This document shows positions 49,828 through 61,151 of a stretch of 64,000 bases of DNA, in pieces. Made by a program: the position numbers and the translations under genes. Every line of letters begins with the position of its first letter. The first letter of the stretch is position 1. Under the pieces are notes generated by a model. It was not told the origin of the DNA and ran no database searches. It saw only the letters and a list, made by a program, of their open reading frames with translations. The stretch is from Mercurialis annua (lineage: Eukaryota; Streptophyta; Magnoliopsida; Malpighiales; Euphorbiaceae): assembly GCF_937616625.2 (NCBI RefSeq), contig NC_065571.1, positions 52,499,651 to 52,563,650 on the forward strand, read 5' to 3'.

Positions 49828-49895
49828 TCTTGCCTTGATGGTTAGACACATGGACAAAGAGTGAGAGGTCATGGGTTTTATTCCTACTAATAGCA
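49828..49895 (+). other. tRNA-like module, right (plus strand)
   Basis: Reads CTTGCCTTGATGGTTAGACA ... GAGAGGTCATGGGTTTTATTCC, again with A-box-like and B-box-like parts. It points outward, opposite to the left module, making a mirrored pair. The B-box is degraded compared with GGTTCGAATCC. Confidence 0.45.
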
Positions 49896-50307
49896 AATTT
49901 GTATTTTATTTAATTCTTTTAAAATCTCACCACTATAGTTGATTGTCGTTGACCGTTGGTTAACCGCTGTTGACCGCGATGGTCCGAGCGTTGACCGCGG
50001 TGGTCCGGCCATTGACCGGCGTTGACCGCGGTGGTCCAGCCGGTCGGACGGAATTTGGTCGGTGGCGGTTGGTTAGTTTGTCTAACCAAATCCACATTTG
50101 TCACGTGTCATCATTTGATTGATTCAAACATAGACCAATGAAATGTTGACAAATACCAAGGACAATATTGTCTCATTTTTTTTTATTTTGGGTTATGAGA
50201 GATTTTTGTAAACTTTTTATTTTTTTTGAGAGATTTTCGCCAAAATCAAAATGGTGAGGGAAAAGTGAAACACCATAGTATTTTTAGGGGATTTGTGTAA
50301 GATACCC

Positions 50308-51442
50308 TTTTTTTTCCTCTAAATTAACCAACCGAAACTTGGATAAAACAAGTGGGAAAAAGGTTAATTTTCATCCTTATATTGTAGTCAAAATCTCACA
50401 ATGGCATGCTTGTTTTTTGGCAAATCCGCAGGTCCACAAGATCTAAGCAAATGTGTTAACAGAAAAAGGAAGCAACTCAGTTTTGTTGATGTTGAGGACT
50501 TAAGAGACAGTTTTGTTGATGTTGAATATGATGTTTAATTTGTTAGTTCAATCCCGATTTAAACTCAATTTGGATCAAATTTTTATTATTAAAGTATGAT
50601 CGATAAATTAAATTTATATAATTTTAGACCACATTTTATAAGGTTAAATGAAATTTAATTATGAATTAAAGTTTAAATTTGTCCGCAAATAGACGTGCCA
50701 TATTCAGACTCGAATCCAGACTCAGGGTCTGTTTAATGATAAATTTAAGTGTTCAAATCCGGTCCAAAATTAATAGGCCTGCAAATAATCATTATTGTTA
50801 AATTTGGCCCCTTGGTTCAACCAAACAAACCGAAACCAGCGCCTTAGCCAGGCCATGTTGCCCTTAAAATGTTGTTTTTAACAAACGTGTCAAAATCTAT
50901 TTGACCCGTTCAGATATCTGGTTGATATGGACAACCCGATTTGGAATTACTGGGTTTGATGAATTTTTTCCATATCTGATTTAACCTAATTTTTTTTCAC
51001 TCTAATTATTAATTTCAAATTTAATGACTAAACAACGCAATTCATTGATAAAATTTCAATTTTTCTGATCAAATTATTCAATTAAACAAGAAATATATTG
51101 TTTTATAGAGATTATTTGAAGTTTTAGACTAAACTGTTTTGATAAAAATTATAATTTTTTTATTTTAATATTTTAATAAAATATTTTAATTTTTTAATAT
51201 ATAATTCTATTATATTTCATCATATAAAATATTTGTTTTTCATAAAATGAATATATAATTATTAAATGTATATTTTTATTTTAAAAATATGTTCAACCTC
51301 TAACGCCTCATTCTCTATCCTCACCGGTTATGTTTAGATCGGATTTGAAAACCATACTAACAACTAATCCCAACAATTAAATTAAAAACAAACTTTTATA
51401 CTTATTTAAAAACAAACAAACAAAATTCACAAAAATGATGGC
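50308..51442. other. AT-rich intergenic stretch
   Basis: No gene. A short imperfect repeat of GACAGTTTTGTTGATGTTGA lies at 50478-50526. Nothing else is recognisable. Confidence 0.35.
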
Positions 51443-51450
51443 AACTAAGA

Positions 51451-52295
51451 TAGAGCTGGCCATGGGCCAGGTCAGCCCGTGAACCGGCCCGGTCAAATCC
51501 GGTCCAGAACCAGTCAAACCCGGAACCGAACTAAAACCGGCTCGAAATCATCAAAACACCGGTTCCGGACCGGTTCTAAAAATTTTGAATCATAAACCGG
51601 CGGTTTCTGATCGGAACCGACGGTTCAAGAGTCGAAACCGGCGGTTTAAGAGTCGAACCCGTTGATAAATATTATTTAATTTTAATATATTTGTATATAT
51701 ATCATATTATATTTTATATTTTTACAGTTATATTGTATTATATTATATTTTATATTTATTATATATATTATATTAGGTTAATGTATCTACAAATAAAAAG
51801 CATATTGAAATTATTATAGTATAAAAAAAATTAAAAGTATTATTTCTTAACATAATAATAATATATTTCTTATAAATTTTTGAATCAAATTATATTTTTT
51901 TATTTTTAAAGTCTCTATTTTTTAATCCATTTTTACTGCTACATTAAGTTAATATATATGTATTATTGTAGTGTTATATAATTAAAAATATTCTTGGTTA
52001 ATTTTTTGGTTAATATAATATTTAAAAAATTTGTTTTATTTTATTATTTTCTTGCAATATTATATCCGCATGTTATTTTATTTTTTATTATACTTTTTAG
52101 CTTTTAGTAACTACATTTTACTTTTACTTTTAATTGTTTTCCGAACCGCCCAGAATCCGGAACCAGAACCCGGAATTAGAACCGGTCAGGTCCGAATCGG
52201 CCCAGAAGTGTCACTGGCCGGTTCCATCGTTTTTTGAACCGCGATCCGGCGGTTCCAAACCGGAACCGGCGGTTTATAAACTGTAGCCACCTCTA
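51451..52295. mobile_element. hAT-type element (TAGAGGTGGCCA family), copy 2
   Basis: Starts TAGAGCTGGCCATGGGCC and ends GTAGCCACCTCTA, with a perfect 8-bp duplication AACTAAGA at 51443-51450 and 52296-52303. The ends are CCGG-rich and share GTCAGCCCGTGAA and TCGAACCCGTT words with copy 1 at 39878-40440; the AT-rich middle is longer. It lies about 430 bp upstream of PME-C. Confidence 0.93.
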
Positions 52296-52650
52296 AACTA
52301 AGAAGCTTCTCTATTAATTTTTTCACTCTACTATTTTCATTTAATATATAAGCTTTCTTTAGGTTGGTCAAAGAAGTAGCTTTGAGCAAGTTTTGGAGGC
52401 AATAAAACGGAGGGAAATTCTGTTAGAAGGACCAAAAAAAATATGTATCACTCATTATAAAAGGAAACAAAAAATTAACTAACTTTTGAATAACAAAACA
52501 CCTTAAAAAACTCTTGTCCTGTCCTCTATTATCAATTTCATAACAACTAATACTAATTTCAACATCAAAAAAACCACATTAGTGAGAAGAAAGTGGAAAA
52601 AAATAATTAAATTAATATTAAAAAAGACACATTTCTTTTTCTCTTATTCC

Positions 52651-52682
52651 TCTCTGCCTTAGCTTTTTTTCTAAGGCAGAGA
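52651..52682. promoter_or_regulatory. Perfect 12-bp stem hairpin upstream of PME-C
   Basis: TCTCTGCCTTAG, 8-base loop CTTTTTTT, then CTAAGGCAGAGA. It ends 39 bases before the start codon, so it is probably in the 5' leader. Function unknown. Confidence 0.7.
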
Positions 52683-52721
52683 AGAGAGTTCATAAATTAA
52701 TAATTAAAAAATTGAATCAAA

Positions 52722-55165
52722 ATGGTATTTCAAGATTTTGATCAAATTTCAGAAAGAAGAAGATTAGAAAGAAAACAAAAATTCAGAAAAAGGGTTACAA
52801 TTGTTGTGGTTTCATTATTTGCATTGCTTATTATAATTGCTGCCGGTGTTTTCGCTATTATTTCGAGTAATAATCATAAACAAAATCAAAAAAACGAACC
52901 GAGTAAATCATCAGAATCTGCAAAACCTGAAAGTTCCCAAGCTTCAGGTATTCAGAGTATAATTCAATCAGTCTGTAATGCAACCACTTACAAGGACGCG
53001 TGTCATTCTTCGCTTAAAAAAGCAGTGGAGGATCAGCCCTCTTCTTCAGCTCAGCCTAAAGATATCCTGAAACTAGCAATAAAATCTACAAATGACGAAC
53101 TGTCCAAGGTTTTTGAAAAGGCGAAAACGTTGAAATTCGACTCCCCACGAGAGAAGGCGGCTTTTGAAGATTGCACGGAGTTGATTGGAGACGCGAAGGA
53201 AGAGTTGGAAAAATCTGTTTTCGGGGCGGGTGGTAAAATGGAGGAGCTTGTGAAAAATGAGGGGGATTTGAATAATTGGTTAAGTGCGGTTATGTCTTAT
53301 CAACAAACGTGTATTGATGGATTTCCTGAAGGGAAATTGAAATCTGATATGGAGAAGATGTTTAATAGTTCTAAGGAATTGACGAGTAATTCGTTAGCTA
53401 TGGTGTCAGAATTGAGTGGTTTTTATTCGAATTTTCAGATTTCCAAACCGGGTCGTCGCCTTTTGTCGGAGGAATCTGGCGGTTCTAGATTGGACGAAGA
53501 TGGAATTCCGGAGTGGATGGGCCAGGAGGAGAGGCGGATTTTGAAGGGCGCGGATAAGGATAAGCCGACGCCGAATGTTACCGTCGCGAAAGATGGAAGC
53601 GGTCAGTTTAATACGATTTCTGCTGCATTGGCGGCCATGCCAGCAAAATATGAAGGACGGTATGATTCTTTATCACATTGTTTGTATACCACTTCTTTAA
53701 TTATTAGATAGGTAATTTGCTAAGCAGGTCTCTCAAATTTCTCTTATCTTCCATTATAGTCCTTTTTAGAAAAAAATTAACAATACAATCCTCAAGTTTA
53801 ATTTATTGCACCAAAAAGCTTTGCGATCATTTTCTAATGCTTTCATTAAGTTGTGTGACATGCGTAAAAATACATTTTTAAATTTTACATGCGATGTCAC
53901 ACTCAAAATGTTACACCTTACATAGTATAATAGTATTGATGGGCTCATACATATGAATGATATAGTTTCACCATATGAGATGATATTATGCGGATTAAAA
54001 TAATAATTGTATTGTCCATGTAGGCGCATATCATCGTTACCATCTAAAATTGACAGATTTTGAACCGAATTCGTGGTATAATTTTTTGGTGTGATAGAAT
54101 TAAAATTGAGAGGCTCACTGTCACAAATCAAAGAGAAAGGACTATAATGAGATAAAAAAAAAAATTGAAGGACTGTAACATAATTTATATTTTGTTTTTA
54201 ATTTTTTTCAACCATGTAAATGCAGGTATGTCATCTATGTTAAAGAAGGAGTTTATGATGAGACAGTGATGGTGACAAAGAAAATGGTTAATGTGACAAT
54301 TTACGGAGACGGGTCGCAGAAGAGTATTGTCACCGGCAACAAAAATTTTGCAGACGGAGTTCAGACTTTCAGAACTGCAACTTTTGGTACGTTACAGAAT
54401 AAATAACTCATCAATCATCAGTTTGCTGCATCTTCAGGGTTAGCCTGACGAAGAGAGTTGTATTTTTTATTTGCAGCGGCTTTAGGCGACGGATTCCTTG
54501 CCAAAGCTATGGGATTTCGCAACACTGCAGGTCCCGAAAAGCATCAAGCAGTAGCTATCAGAGTACAAGCAGATCGTTCAGTTTTCCTAAACTGCAGATT
54601 TGAAGGCTATCAGGATACACTCTACGCACAAACCCACCGACAATTCTACCGTAGCTGTGTCGTTTCGGGAACAATTGATTTCATCTTTGGCGACGCAGCG
54701 GCCATTTTCCAGAATTGTCAAATTTTTGTCAGAAAACCAATGGAAAATCAACAAACTATCGTTACAGCACAAGGCAGGGTCGATTCGCACGAAACGACAG
54801 GAATTGTGCTTCAGAATTGTCATATTCAACCCGATAAAGACCTAATTCCGACTAAAATGACAGTGAAGAATTACCTTGGAAGACCCTGGAAGGATTATTC
54901 AAGAACAATTATAATGGAAACAATAATTGAAGATTTTATTCATCCTGAAGGATGGTTAGCTTGGGAAGGAGAAAAAGGTCTAAAGACATTATATTATGCA
55001 GAATTTAATAACAAAGGTGCTGGTTCAAAGACTAATGGTAGAGTAAAATGGGCTGGCTATCATGTTATTGGTAAAGAAGTGGCTAACAAGTTTACTGTAA
55101 TGCCCTTCCTGCAAGGAGATTGGATTACTGCTGTGGGGGCTCCTGTTCACTTTGGATTAAATTAG
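52722..55165 (+). CDS. PME-C: membrane-anchored pectin methylesterase precursor
   Basis: Three exons, 52722-53659, 54226-54386 and 54477-55165, joined by GT-AG introns of phase 2 (566 bp) and phase 1 (90 bp), give 595 residues. A basic N-terminus precedes a membrane segment (about 25-48) that serves as a signal anchor. The pro-region (about 78-235) is PMEI-like with Cys 85, 94, 151 and 197. Processing motifs are RRLL (245-248) and RRIL (271-274). The catalytic domain (about 285-595) has Gln390, Gln412, Asp413, Asp434 and Arg502. The extra phase-2 intron after KYEGR is absent from the other cluster members. Cleavage in the secretory path would release an active enzyme to the wall. The MVFQDFDQISER start recalls the Arabidopsis PME45/PME58 group (from memory, moderate to low). 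Confidence 0.96.
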
Positions 55166-55658
55166 TTAAATTTTATAATCATTTTCATTTTGCCAATTTC
55201 TATTAAAAGTCTATATCTATATTAATATTTATATATATATAACCTAAAATATGAAACACACATGAAATATAATTGTTATAGAATTTTAATCTAATGAGCT
55301 CTACTTGAAACTTAAAATTTCAAGTTCAAGAAGAGACTAACTAACTAAAATGTGCATTGAATTTTATTGGTTGGTTATATTTGTTGTTAGTATTCGATTC
55401 TTTATAGCACAAATTATTAGCAAAATTCTCCCATAGAAAAATTGTAAATATTTTTTTCTACTCCAAATGAATTTATTTCTTGTTCACATGTCAAAACAGT
55501 CTTATACTGAACCGCTTAAATTCTTACACATTTTCCGCGCATTCTAAAAGAATTTCTCAATTGCGACAAATACTATATATCGCAGAGAGTACTATTCTGA
55601 AGATAAAAATATTTATTTGTTTTAAAAAATATTTTACAGCTAATTTTAATATATATTA
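55166..55658. other. PME-C 3' flank
   Basis: AT-rich DNA including the probable 3' untranslated region. Nothing else is recognisable; the plus-strand frame at 55480-55752 runs into the Stowaway element. Confidence 0.35.
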
Positions 55659-55983
55659 CTCCCTCCGTTCATTTTTAGTTGTCGTTTTAGGGAAATATTT
55701 TTGTCCATCAATAGTTGTCATTTTAGGATTTCTATGTGATTTTTTACAATAGTATTCCAAATTTGACTTTCTTATTAATTCACTTCATTAAATGATAGTT
55801 CAATTTTCAAAGTTAAATCATCCAATAGTGGGTTATAACTCTACTTTCAAAAATAAATTTATCAATAGTGAAGTTTATAAATAGGGTTATATTAGTCTTT
55901 ATGCTTATAATTTAAGACAAAAGAAACATTTTCTTAATTTTAGCAATATAGCCTAAAGCGACAATTAAAAATGGACGGAGGAA
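55659..55983. mobile_element. Stowaway MITE
   Basis: The left end CTCCCTCCGTTCATTTTTAG and the right end, reversed, TTCCTCCGTCCATTTTTAAT are flanked by TA. The pairing extends to TTGTCGTTTTAGG. 325 bp, lying between PME-C and PME-D. Confidence 0.88.
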
Positions 55984-55985
55984 TA

Positions 55986-56807
55986 ATAGAAAGTTAATAA
56001 AAATTAATTAATGCAATTAATGATACATCAGAATTAATTTAGAAATTAGAATGACTTTAAAAGAAATATATTGTGCACTACGATGCGAACTACATTTAGG
56101 TACAGAGTGATCAATGGCTATCTTAAAAACTCCATTTGGCACTTTAATTACAGTATCCAGAAAACAATTTTGCTGTTACACGGTTACATTTGACTAGGCG
56201 AAGCCGGCCACTCTGTTTTATTAAAGTCAAAACAAAGTAGTGTTGGGAGATTCTGTAATGTTGGACAAATGAAAACTGGACCGTAGAGACCAAGTCCTTT
56301 TGTCTCCATCGTACGTATTATGTTAAAAAGGTTAAATTAGTCGGTGATTCAATTATGTTTTAATTTCCTAATGTTCCAATTTCATATGTTTGTTAATTCA
56401 CTTTACTTAATACTAATTTTTTAAAAAAGTTTAGTTTTAATCATTCCATATGTATTTACTAAGCACAAATTTATATGAATTAGACATGAACATGAAATTG
56501 TATGTATGAATAAAGTCTAATAAATTTATATGAAGTTTTATAAATACAACAGTCATATCAGTAAAAGGATTAATTATTTTTGTGACTCAATGTTATAAAT
56601 TAGATTATTATTAAATTAAAATTCTTTTTTGTATTTTAAAATCAAGAAAAATATTTTTTCTTTTATTAGAATTGATAAAAAAAATATTAAAGTTTGAATT
56701 TGTTTTGGATGAGACTTATGACAGTTCATAATTAACTAGCTTTGCAAATGGCAACCTGATTATAGAATAATCATTGATCCTTTTGACTTAGTTTAACTCA
56801 CTAATAC
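55986..56807. other. PME-D upstream region
   Basis: AT-rich DNA without genes. It contains a TTGACT word (W-box core) at about 56783, close to the TATA box. Confidence 0.35.
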
Positions 56808-56817
56808 TATAAAATAT
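56808..56817 (+). promoter_or_regulatory. TATA box of PME-D
   Basis: CTATAAAATA, about 32 bases before the start codon. This is closer than usual and implies a very short leader, or else transcription from a site further upstream. Confidence 0.45.
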
Positions 56818-56848
56818 GAACTAATTAAACGAAGTAATTAAGTAGCAA

Positions 56849-58950
56849 ATGGATACAAGCGTTAACAAAAACTCCTTCAGTACCTATAGCAAGGTAGAAG
56901 CACGACAACAATCAGAGGCGTCGTTTCGCCAGAACTCTCGCAAACGACTCATAATCATCTCACTCTCTATTGTCGTTTTGATCGCAATCATCGTTGGTGC
57001 GTCAGTAGGAATTCTAGCAAACGACAACAAATCCAAAACTAACGATCCCTCTTCTTCTCCATCTTCCTCAGTTAGTTCCGACATTAAAGCTATCTGTAAT
57101 GTCACGATATATCCTGATTCGTGCTATTCAAGCATGTCGTCTTCTATCAAATCTGAAAATCCGAATCCGCGACCAAAAGATTTGTTTTTGTTGTCGCTAA
57201 ATATAACACTCAACGAGCTAAAAAATCTCTCCTCTTTGCCGCGAAAGATTACTCAAAAATATAAAAATGAAATCAATGATCCTCTGTTACAGTCTGCATT
57301 GCACGACTGTGAGATTCTCTTCATGGACGCCGTTGATCAGGTTAACGAATCAATATCAACCGTCCAAGTGAGCCAGGGAGATTTCAAGATTGATGATATC
57401 AGAACATGGCTAAGCACAGCCATAACAGATCAGGAAACGTGCGTAGATGGACTAAAAGAGACAGGGAAGCACCTGAGCATAGCCGATGAGGTTAGATTTG
57501 CTATGACCAACTCCACAGAGTTCACAAGTAACAGCTTGGCTATTGCTTCTATCGTTATGAGAGTTCTTGATGATCATCTCAACGGCTCAATTCATCGCAA
57601 GCTTTTGAAGGTATCGGACGGTCATGATACGTGGATCCACAGGAGAGTGGTACTAGAGGAGACACCTGAACCCAATATAACAGTAGCGTGGGATGGTAGT
57701 GGGGATTTTAAGAGTATAAGAGAAGCTGTGGAGTCAATTCCTAAAAGAAGTGAGTCAAGATTTGTGTTATATGTAAAAGAAGGGTTATATTTGGAGAATG
57801 TGACGATTGAAAAAGATCATTGGAATGTCGTGATTTATGGCGACGGAATGAATAAGACCGTTGTCTCCGCCAGCAATAATGTGGTCGATGGAGCCACCAC
57901 CTTCTTCTCCGGCACATTTAGTAAGTGTTTTTATTTAATTATAAAAAAAATTGGTTTTAAAATTTAAAGTTTACTTTGAACCAATCAAAATTTAAAAAGA
58001 GTAAAATTTCATAGTTAAAAATATTCAAAGATTTATTTGCACCTTTTATCTATTCAGTTTTATGGTAATTACGTGATGGCTAGGTCAGAACCATGCTATT
58101 TCATATTTGAACATTTTAAGACCATATAATATAATCCACGCTAAATAGATACACATTGAAATATGATGAAGACTATTACTGAACGTTTATTTTTTAAAAT
58201 CATTTTGCCTAAATTAAATAACATGTGTTTTCTCTCAAAAAAAAACATGTTGATGTATGTACTGTATATTTATTTATAGTTGCTGCTGGGAGAGGATTCA
58301 TAGCTAAAGATATTGGATTTAAGAACACAGCAGGCCCACAAAAACATCAAGCGGTAGCCCTGCGTTCATCATCAGACAAGTCCATCTTCTACCGTTGCTC
58401 ATTTGATGCATTTCAAGACACTCTCTACGTCCATTCTGGTCGCCAATTCTATAGAGACTGTCAAATTTCAGGCACTATAGATTTCATATTCGGAAACGCC
58501 GCCGTAGTATTCCAAAATTGTACCATTCAGCCAAGACAGCCTTTCCCGGCCCAATTTAACACCATCACGGCCCAAAGTAAGAGTGACCCGAATCAAAACA
58601 CGGGTATGTCAATCCAACGGTGTCAGTTGAATCCACTTGGAAATCTTACGGCCGTAACCTATTTTGGTAGGCCTTGGAAGGATTATGCTACTACTGTGAT
58701 TATGCAGTCGGACATTGGGGAGTTCTTGGACCCGCTGGGATGGGCTTCTTGGGAGGCTAATGAAAGTAGTGTTTATTATGCAGAGTTTCAGAATTTTGGG
58801 CCTGGGTCCATGACAGAGAAAAGAGTGGAATGGGCCGGTGTTAGGCCCAATATTACAGTTGAAGAAGCTGAGAAATTTGCTGTGGAGAATTTCATTCAAG
58901 GAAGCCAATGGCTGCCCCAAGCTGAAGTTGTATATGATGGGACGTTATGA
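56849..58950 (+). CDS. PME-D: membrane-anchored pectin methylesterase precursor
   Basis: Two exons, 56849-57920 and 58280-58950, with one 359-bp phase-1 GT-AG intron, give 580 residues. A basic segment (RKR at 31-33) precedes a membrane anchor (about 34-57). The pro-region (about 78-235) is PMEI-like with Cys 83, 92, 154 and 198. RKLL (250-253) is the likely processing site; the second site is weaker (RRVVLE, 265-270). The catalytic domain (about 272-580) has Gln381, Gln403, Asp404, Asp425 and Arg488. The distance Asp425-Arg488 is 63 residues instead of the 68 found in the other three, so a loop is 5 residues shorter. The family LGRPW motif reads FGRPW. All catalytic residues are present, so an active enzyme is expected. 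Confidence 0.95.
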
Positions 58951-60500
58951 CCAAGATAATTTTTTTAAAATTTTATGACCAAAATTCAAGGGGAAGTTAC
59001 AAAAAATTCAAAAAATAGGAAAAAATTATAAAAATACGTACTTATCAAATAGTTTGCATTTAAAAGTTACCAAAATACGAAACATATTTTCACTTTTTAC
59101 ATACTGTATCAGAAATGTATTGGTAATATATCAAATATGTATCAAAAATATTCTTTTATAGTAAAAAAAATATGCATATTATGTAAAGTTTTTTAACTTT
59201 TAGGTAAAATTAATTGTTTTTTTGACTAAATACGTATTTTTATAAATTAAATAATTTTTTAGGATAATTTTGTATTACTCCAAAATTCAAATATGTATGT
59301 TGGATAAATAGCAATGTTAATCAGAAGAAAAGAAAAGTGCATAGCCAACTTATATAGTAATTGAATTGATACTTCTTTTTTTGATAATTTGAATTGATAC
59401 TTAAAGCTTACACTTCCTCTATATATATATTCTAGTTAAATGATTAATTAATAGAACATAAACACTAAATGATAAATATATATAGGTTTATATAGTTTAA
59501 AATAAGTTATACATTTGTTGATTTATTAACTAAAGTTGTGATTAGTAGGGCTATAATCAAACCGAGTCGCCCACGAGCGATTCAGTGTTCAATTCAACAG
59601 GAGCTCACTCGAATTCATTCGTTAGTCTAGACGAAAGAGTTTGAATTTCAATCTATCTTCATTTATCTAAACGATTCAAACTTAATTTTAGTAGTATTTG
59701 ACTCGTTATATGGTCATAAACAATTTACAATGAACTCGATGGTTCGCATATAAATTCGATTAATAGTCCGTATTTAAGGTCGGTCAGGAACTCGCGAGCG
59801 GACTTATATATAAGCTTGATTGTGAAATCACTAGTCAATTCATAAATGAATTTGATTATTAGGTCATAAGTTTTCTTATTAATAATCATAAAAAAAGTTG
59901 TCTTATTATTCTTAATTTAATAAATATTTTCAAAATGAGTTCAAAATTAATTTTATTTATTTCAAATAAAATTGTATTTTTTTTCTTCAAAATAAACCGA
60001 ACATGAACATTTTACAATTAATTGAATCGAATGTGAATTTAGTATTTAAAACTATAACAGAATGTAAATATTTCATTCATACAACAAGCTGAGCATAAAT
60101 TATATTAAAACTCAGCTCGGCATGGTTTTAGTGACAAAGTGGAGCATTTGTTCCAAAACTATTGTCTGAAATGATATAAATTCTTTTTTGACATGATAAG
60201 AAAAAGAGTTGGCCATTTTATTTCTTTGACACTTGTAAGTTATTTTCATATCCTACTTAATTACATAAACACGTAAATGGTAGGCAATGATCAGAAGTGA
60301 CAAGAACCTTTGTTTTATACTGTTATTTTTATGAAAATAAACAAATATATGCACTTGTTTCAACTTCTTATGATCATCTACAAAAGACTCACAAGCAAAA
60401 CACAAACTTGCCGGCCACAAAATATCATTCATCGTCCCAAACAAAATGAAAGCATCTTTCTATTTATAAAATACAAAAAAAATTAATATGAAAAAACCCT
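58951..60500. other. PME-D to PMEI intergenic region
   Basis: AT-rich. Positions 59540-60120 contain diverged GAACTCG/CTCGTT words without definable ends. The minus-strand frame at 60253-60444 has no recognisable features. Confidence 0.35.
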
Positions 60501-60511
60501 AAATTGCTAAA

Positions 60512-60518
60512 TATATAG
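60512..60518 (+). promoter_or_regulatory. TATA-like box of the PMEI gene
   Basis: TATATAG, about 103 bases upstream of the start codon; a second candidate, ATTTATAAAA, lies near 60461. Confidence 0.45.
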
Positions 60519-60620
60519 TCTTGATTCTCTTGGTCTAAGTCTAATCATTTATACTGAAAAAAAATACTCAAAACTACTGCCAACTTACTTTCTTGAAGAT
60601 CATAAACATAGAAAAAAGAA

Positions 60621-61151
60621 ATGGCTTCATTTGCCCATCGATTTTTGATAATTATAAGCTCTCTTAGTTTAATTACTTGCTCCGCAAGATTTCATGCAAC
60701 ACAAGACTTGATCTCCACGGCATGCAGTCATACACTTTACTACGAAATATGCATATCTTCGTTAAACTCAGACCCTCGAACCAAAACAGCAGATCTTCAA
60801 GAACTAGCCAATGTTGCACTCAATCTCACTATATCGTACGGTCAAGAAACACTTGCTCACATTACTGATTTGAAGTCTACAGCTAGAGGAAACGACACCG
60901 TCTCGTCTTGCTTAGGAGATTGTATGGAAGTGTTCAGTGATGCTGTTGAAGAGTTAAACGAGGCCATTGATGCTTTAAGGATTAAGTCCTTAGAAAATGT
61001 TAAGACATTTGTGAGCGCTGCAATGACTGACTCTGATACTTGTGATGAGGGTTTTAAGGAGATTGGCTTTGTGTCTCCGGTTTCTGATAAAACTCTGTAT
61101 TTTAGTAAGCTGTGTAGTATTTTTCTGGCAATTGTCAATCTTTTGACTTGA
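60621..61151 (+). CDS. Pectin methylesterase inhibitor (PMEI family, invertase inhibitor fold)
   Basis: Single exon, 176 residues. Residues 1 to about 22 are a signal peptide. The four-helix PMEI domain follows. Cys35 and Cys44 frame the first conserved hairpin (SHTLYYEIC), and DCMEVFSDAVEEL with Cys101 pairs with Cys141 in SDTCDEGF. Three further cysteines occur: Cys20 in the signal peptide, Cys97 and Cys165. The length is that of stand-alone inhibitors. Family members bind PMEs one-to-one in the wall, while some inhibit invertases instead; sequence alone cannot decide. It lies 1.7 kb downstream of PME-D on the same strand. It is not simply a truncated PME: no processing motif or catalytic remnant follows, and the C-terminal helix (FSKLCSIFLAIVNLLT) ends normally. 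Confidence 0.92.
   Translation: MASFAHRFLIIISSLSLITCSARFHATQDLISTACSHTLYYEICISSLNSDPRTKTADLQELANVALNLTISYGQETLAHITDLKSTARGNDTVSSCLGDCMEVFSDAVEELNEAIDALRIKSLENVKTFVSAAMTDSDTCDEGFKEIGFVSPVSDKTLYFSKLCSIFLAIVNLLT

Larger units (their letters stand above)
47151..50307. mobile_element. Mutator-like element (3.2 kb) with inverted GC-rich ends
   Basis: The outer ends resemble those of 12916-17050: AAATTACACCAAATCACCC at the left and, reversed, CTTACACAAATCCCC at the right. Inside them, 47345-47550 is dense in CGGTCAACGGCCGGACCACC, and 49930-50060 holds the inverse (TTGACCGCGGTGGTCCGG). Next come two inverted tRNA-like modules (47614-47690 and 49828-49895), and then a centre full of AATGTCAACTCAATGTAAAC words with a 411-bp tandem duplication. 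No transposase frame. Both outer borders abut T runs, so the target duplication cannot be resolved and the borders are approximate. Confidence 0.72.

Noticed and set aside
53766..54131. 121-residue minus-strand frame in PME-C intron 1
   Set aside because: It lies wholly within an intron bounded by splice sites that restore the PME frame, and has no recognisable motif.
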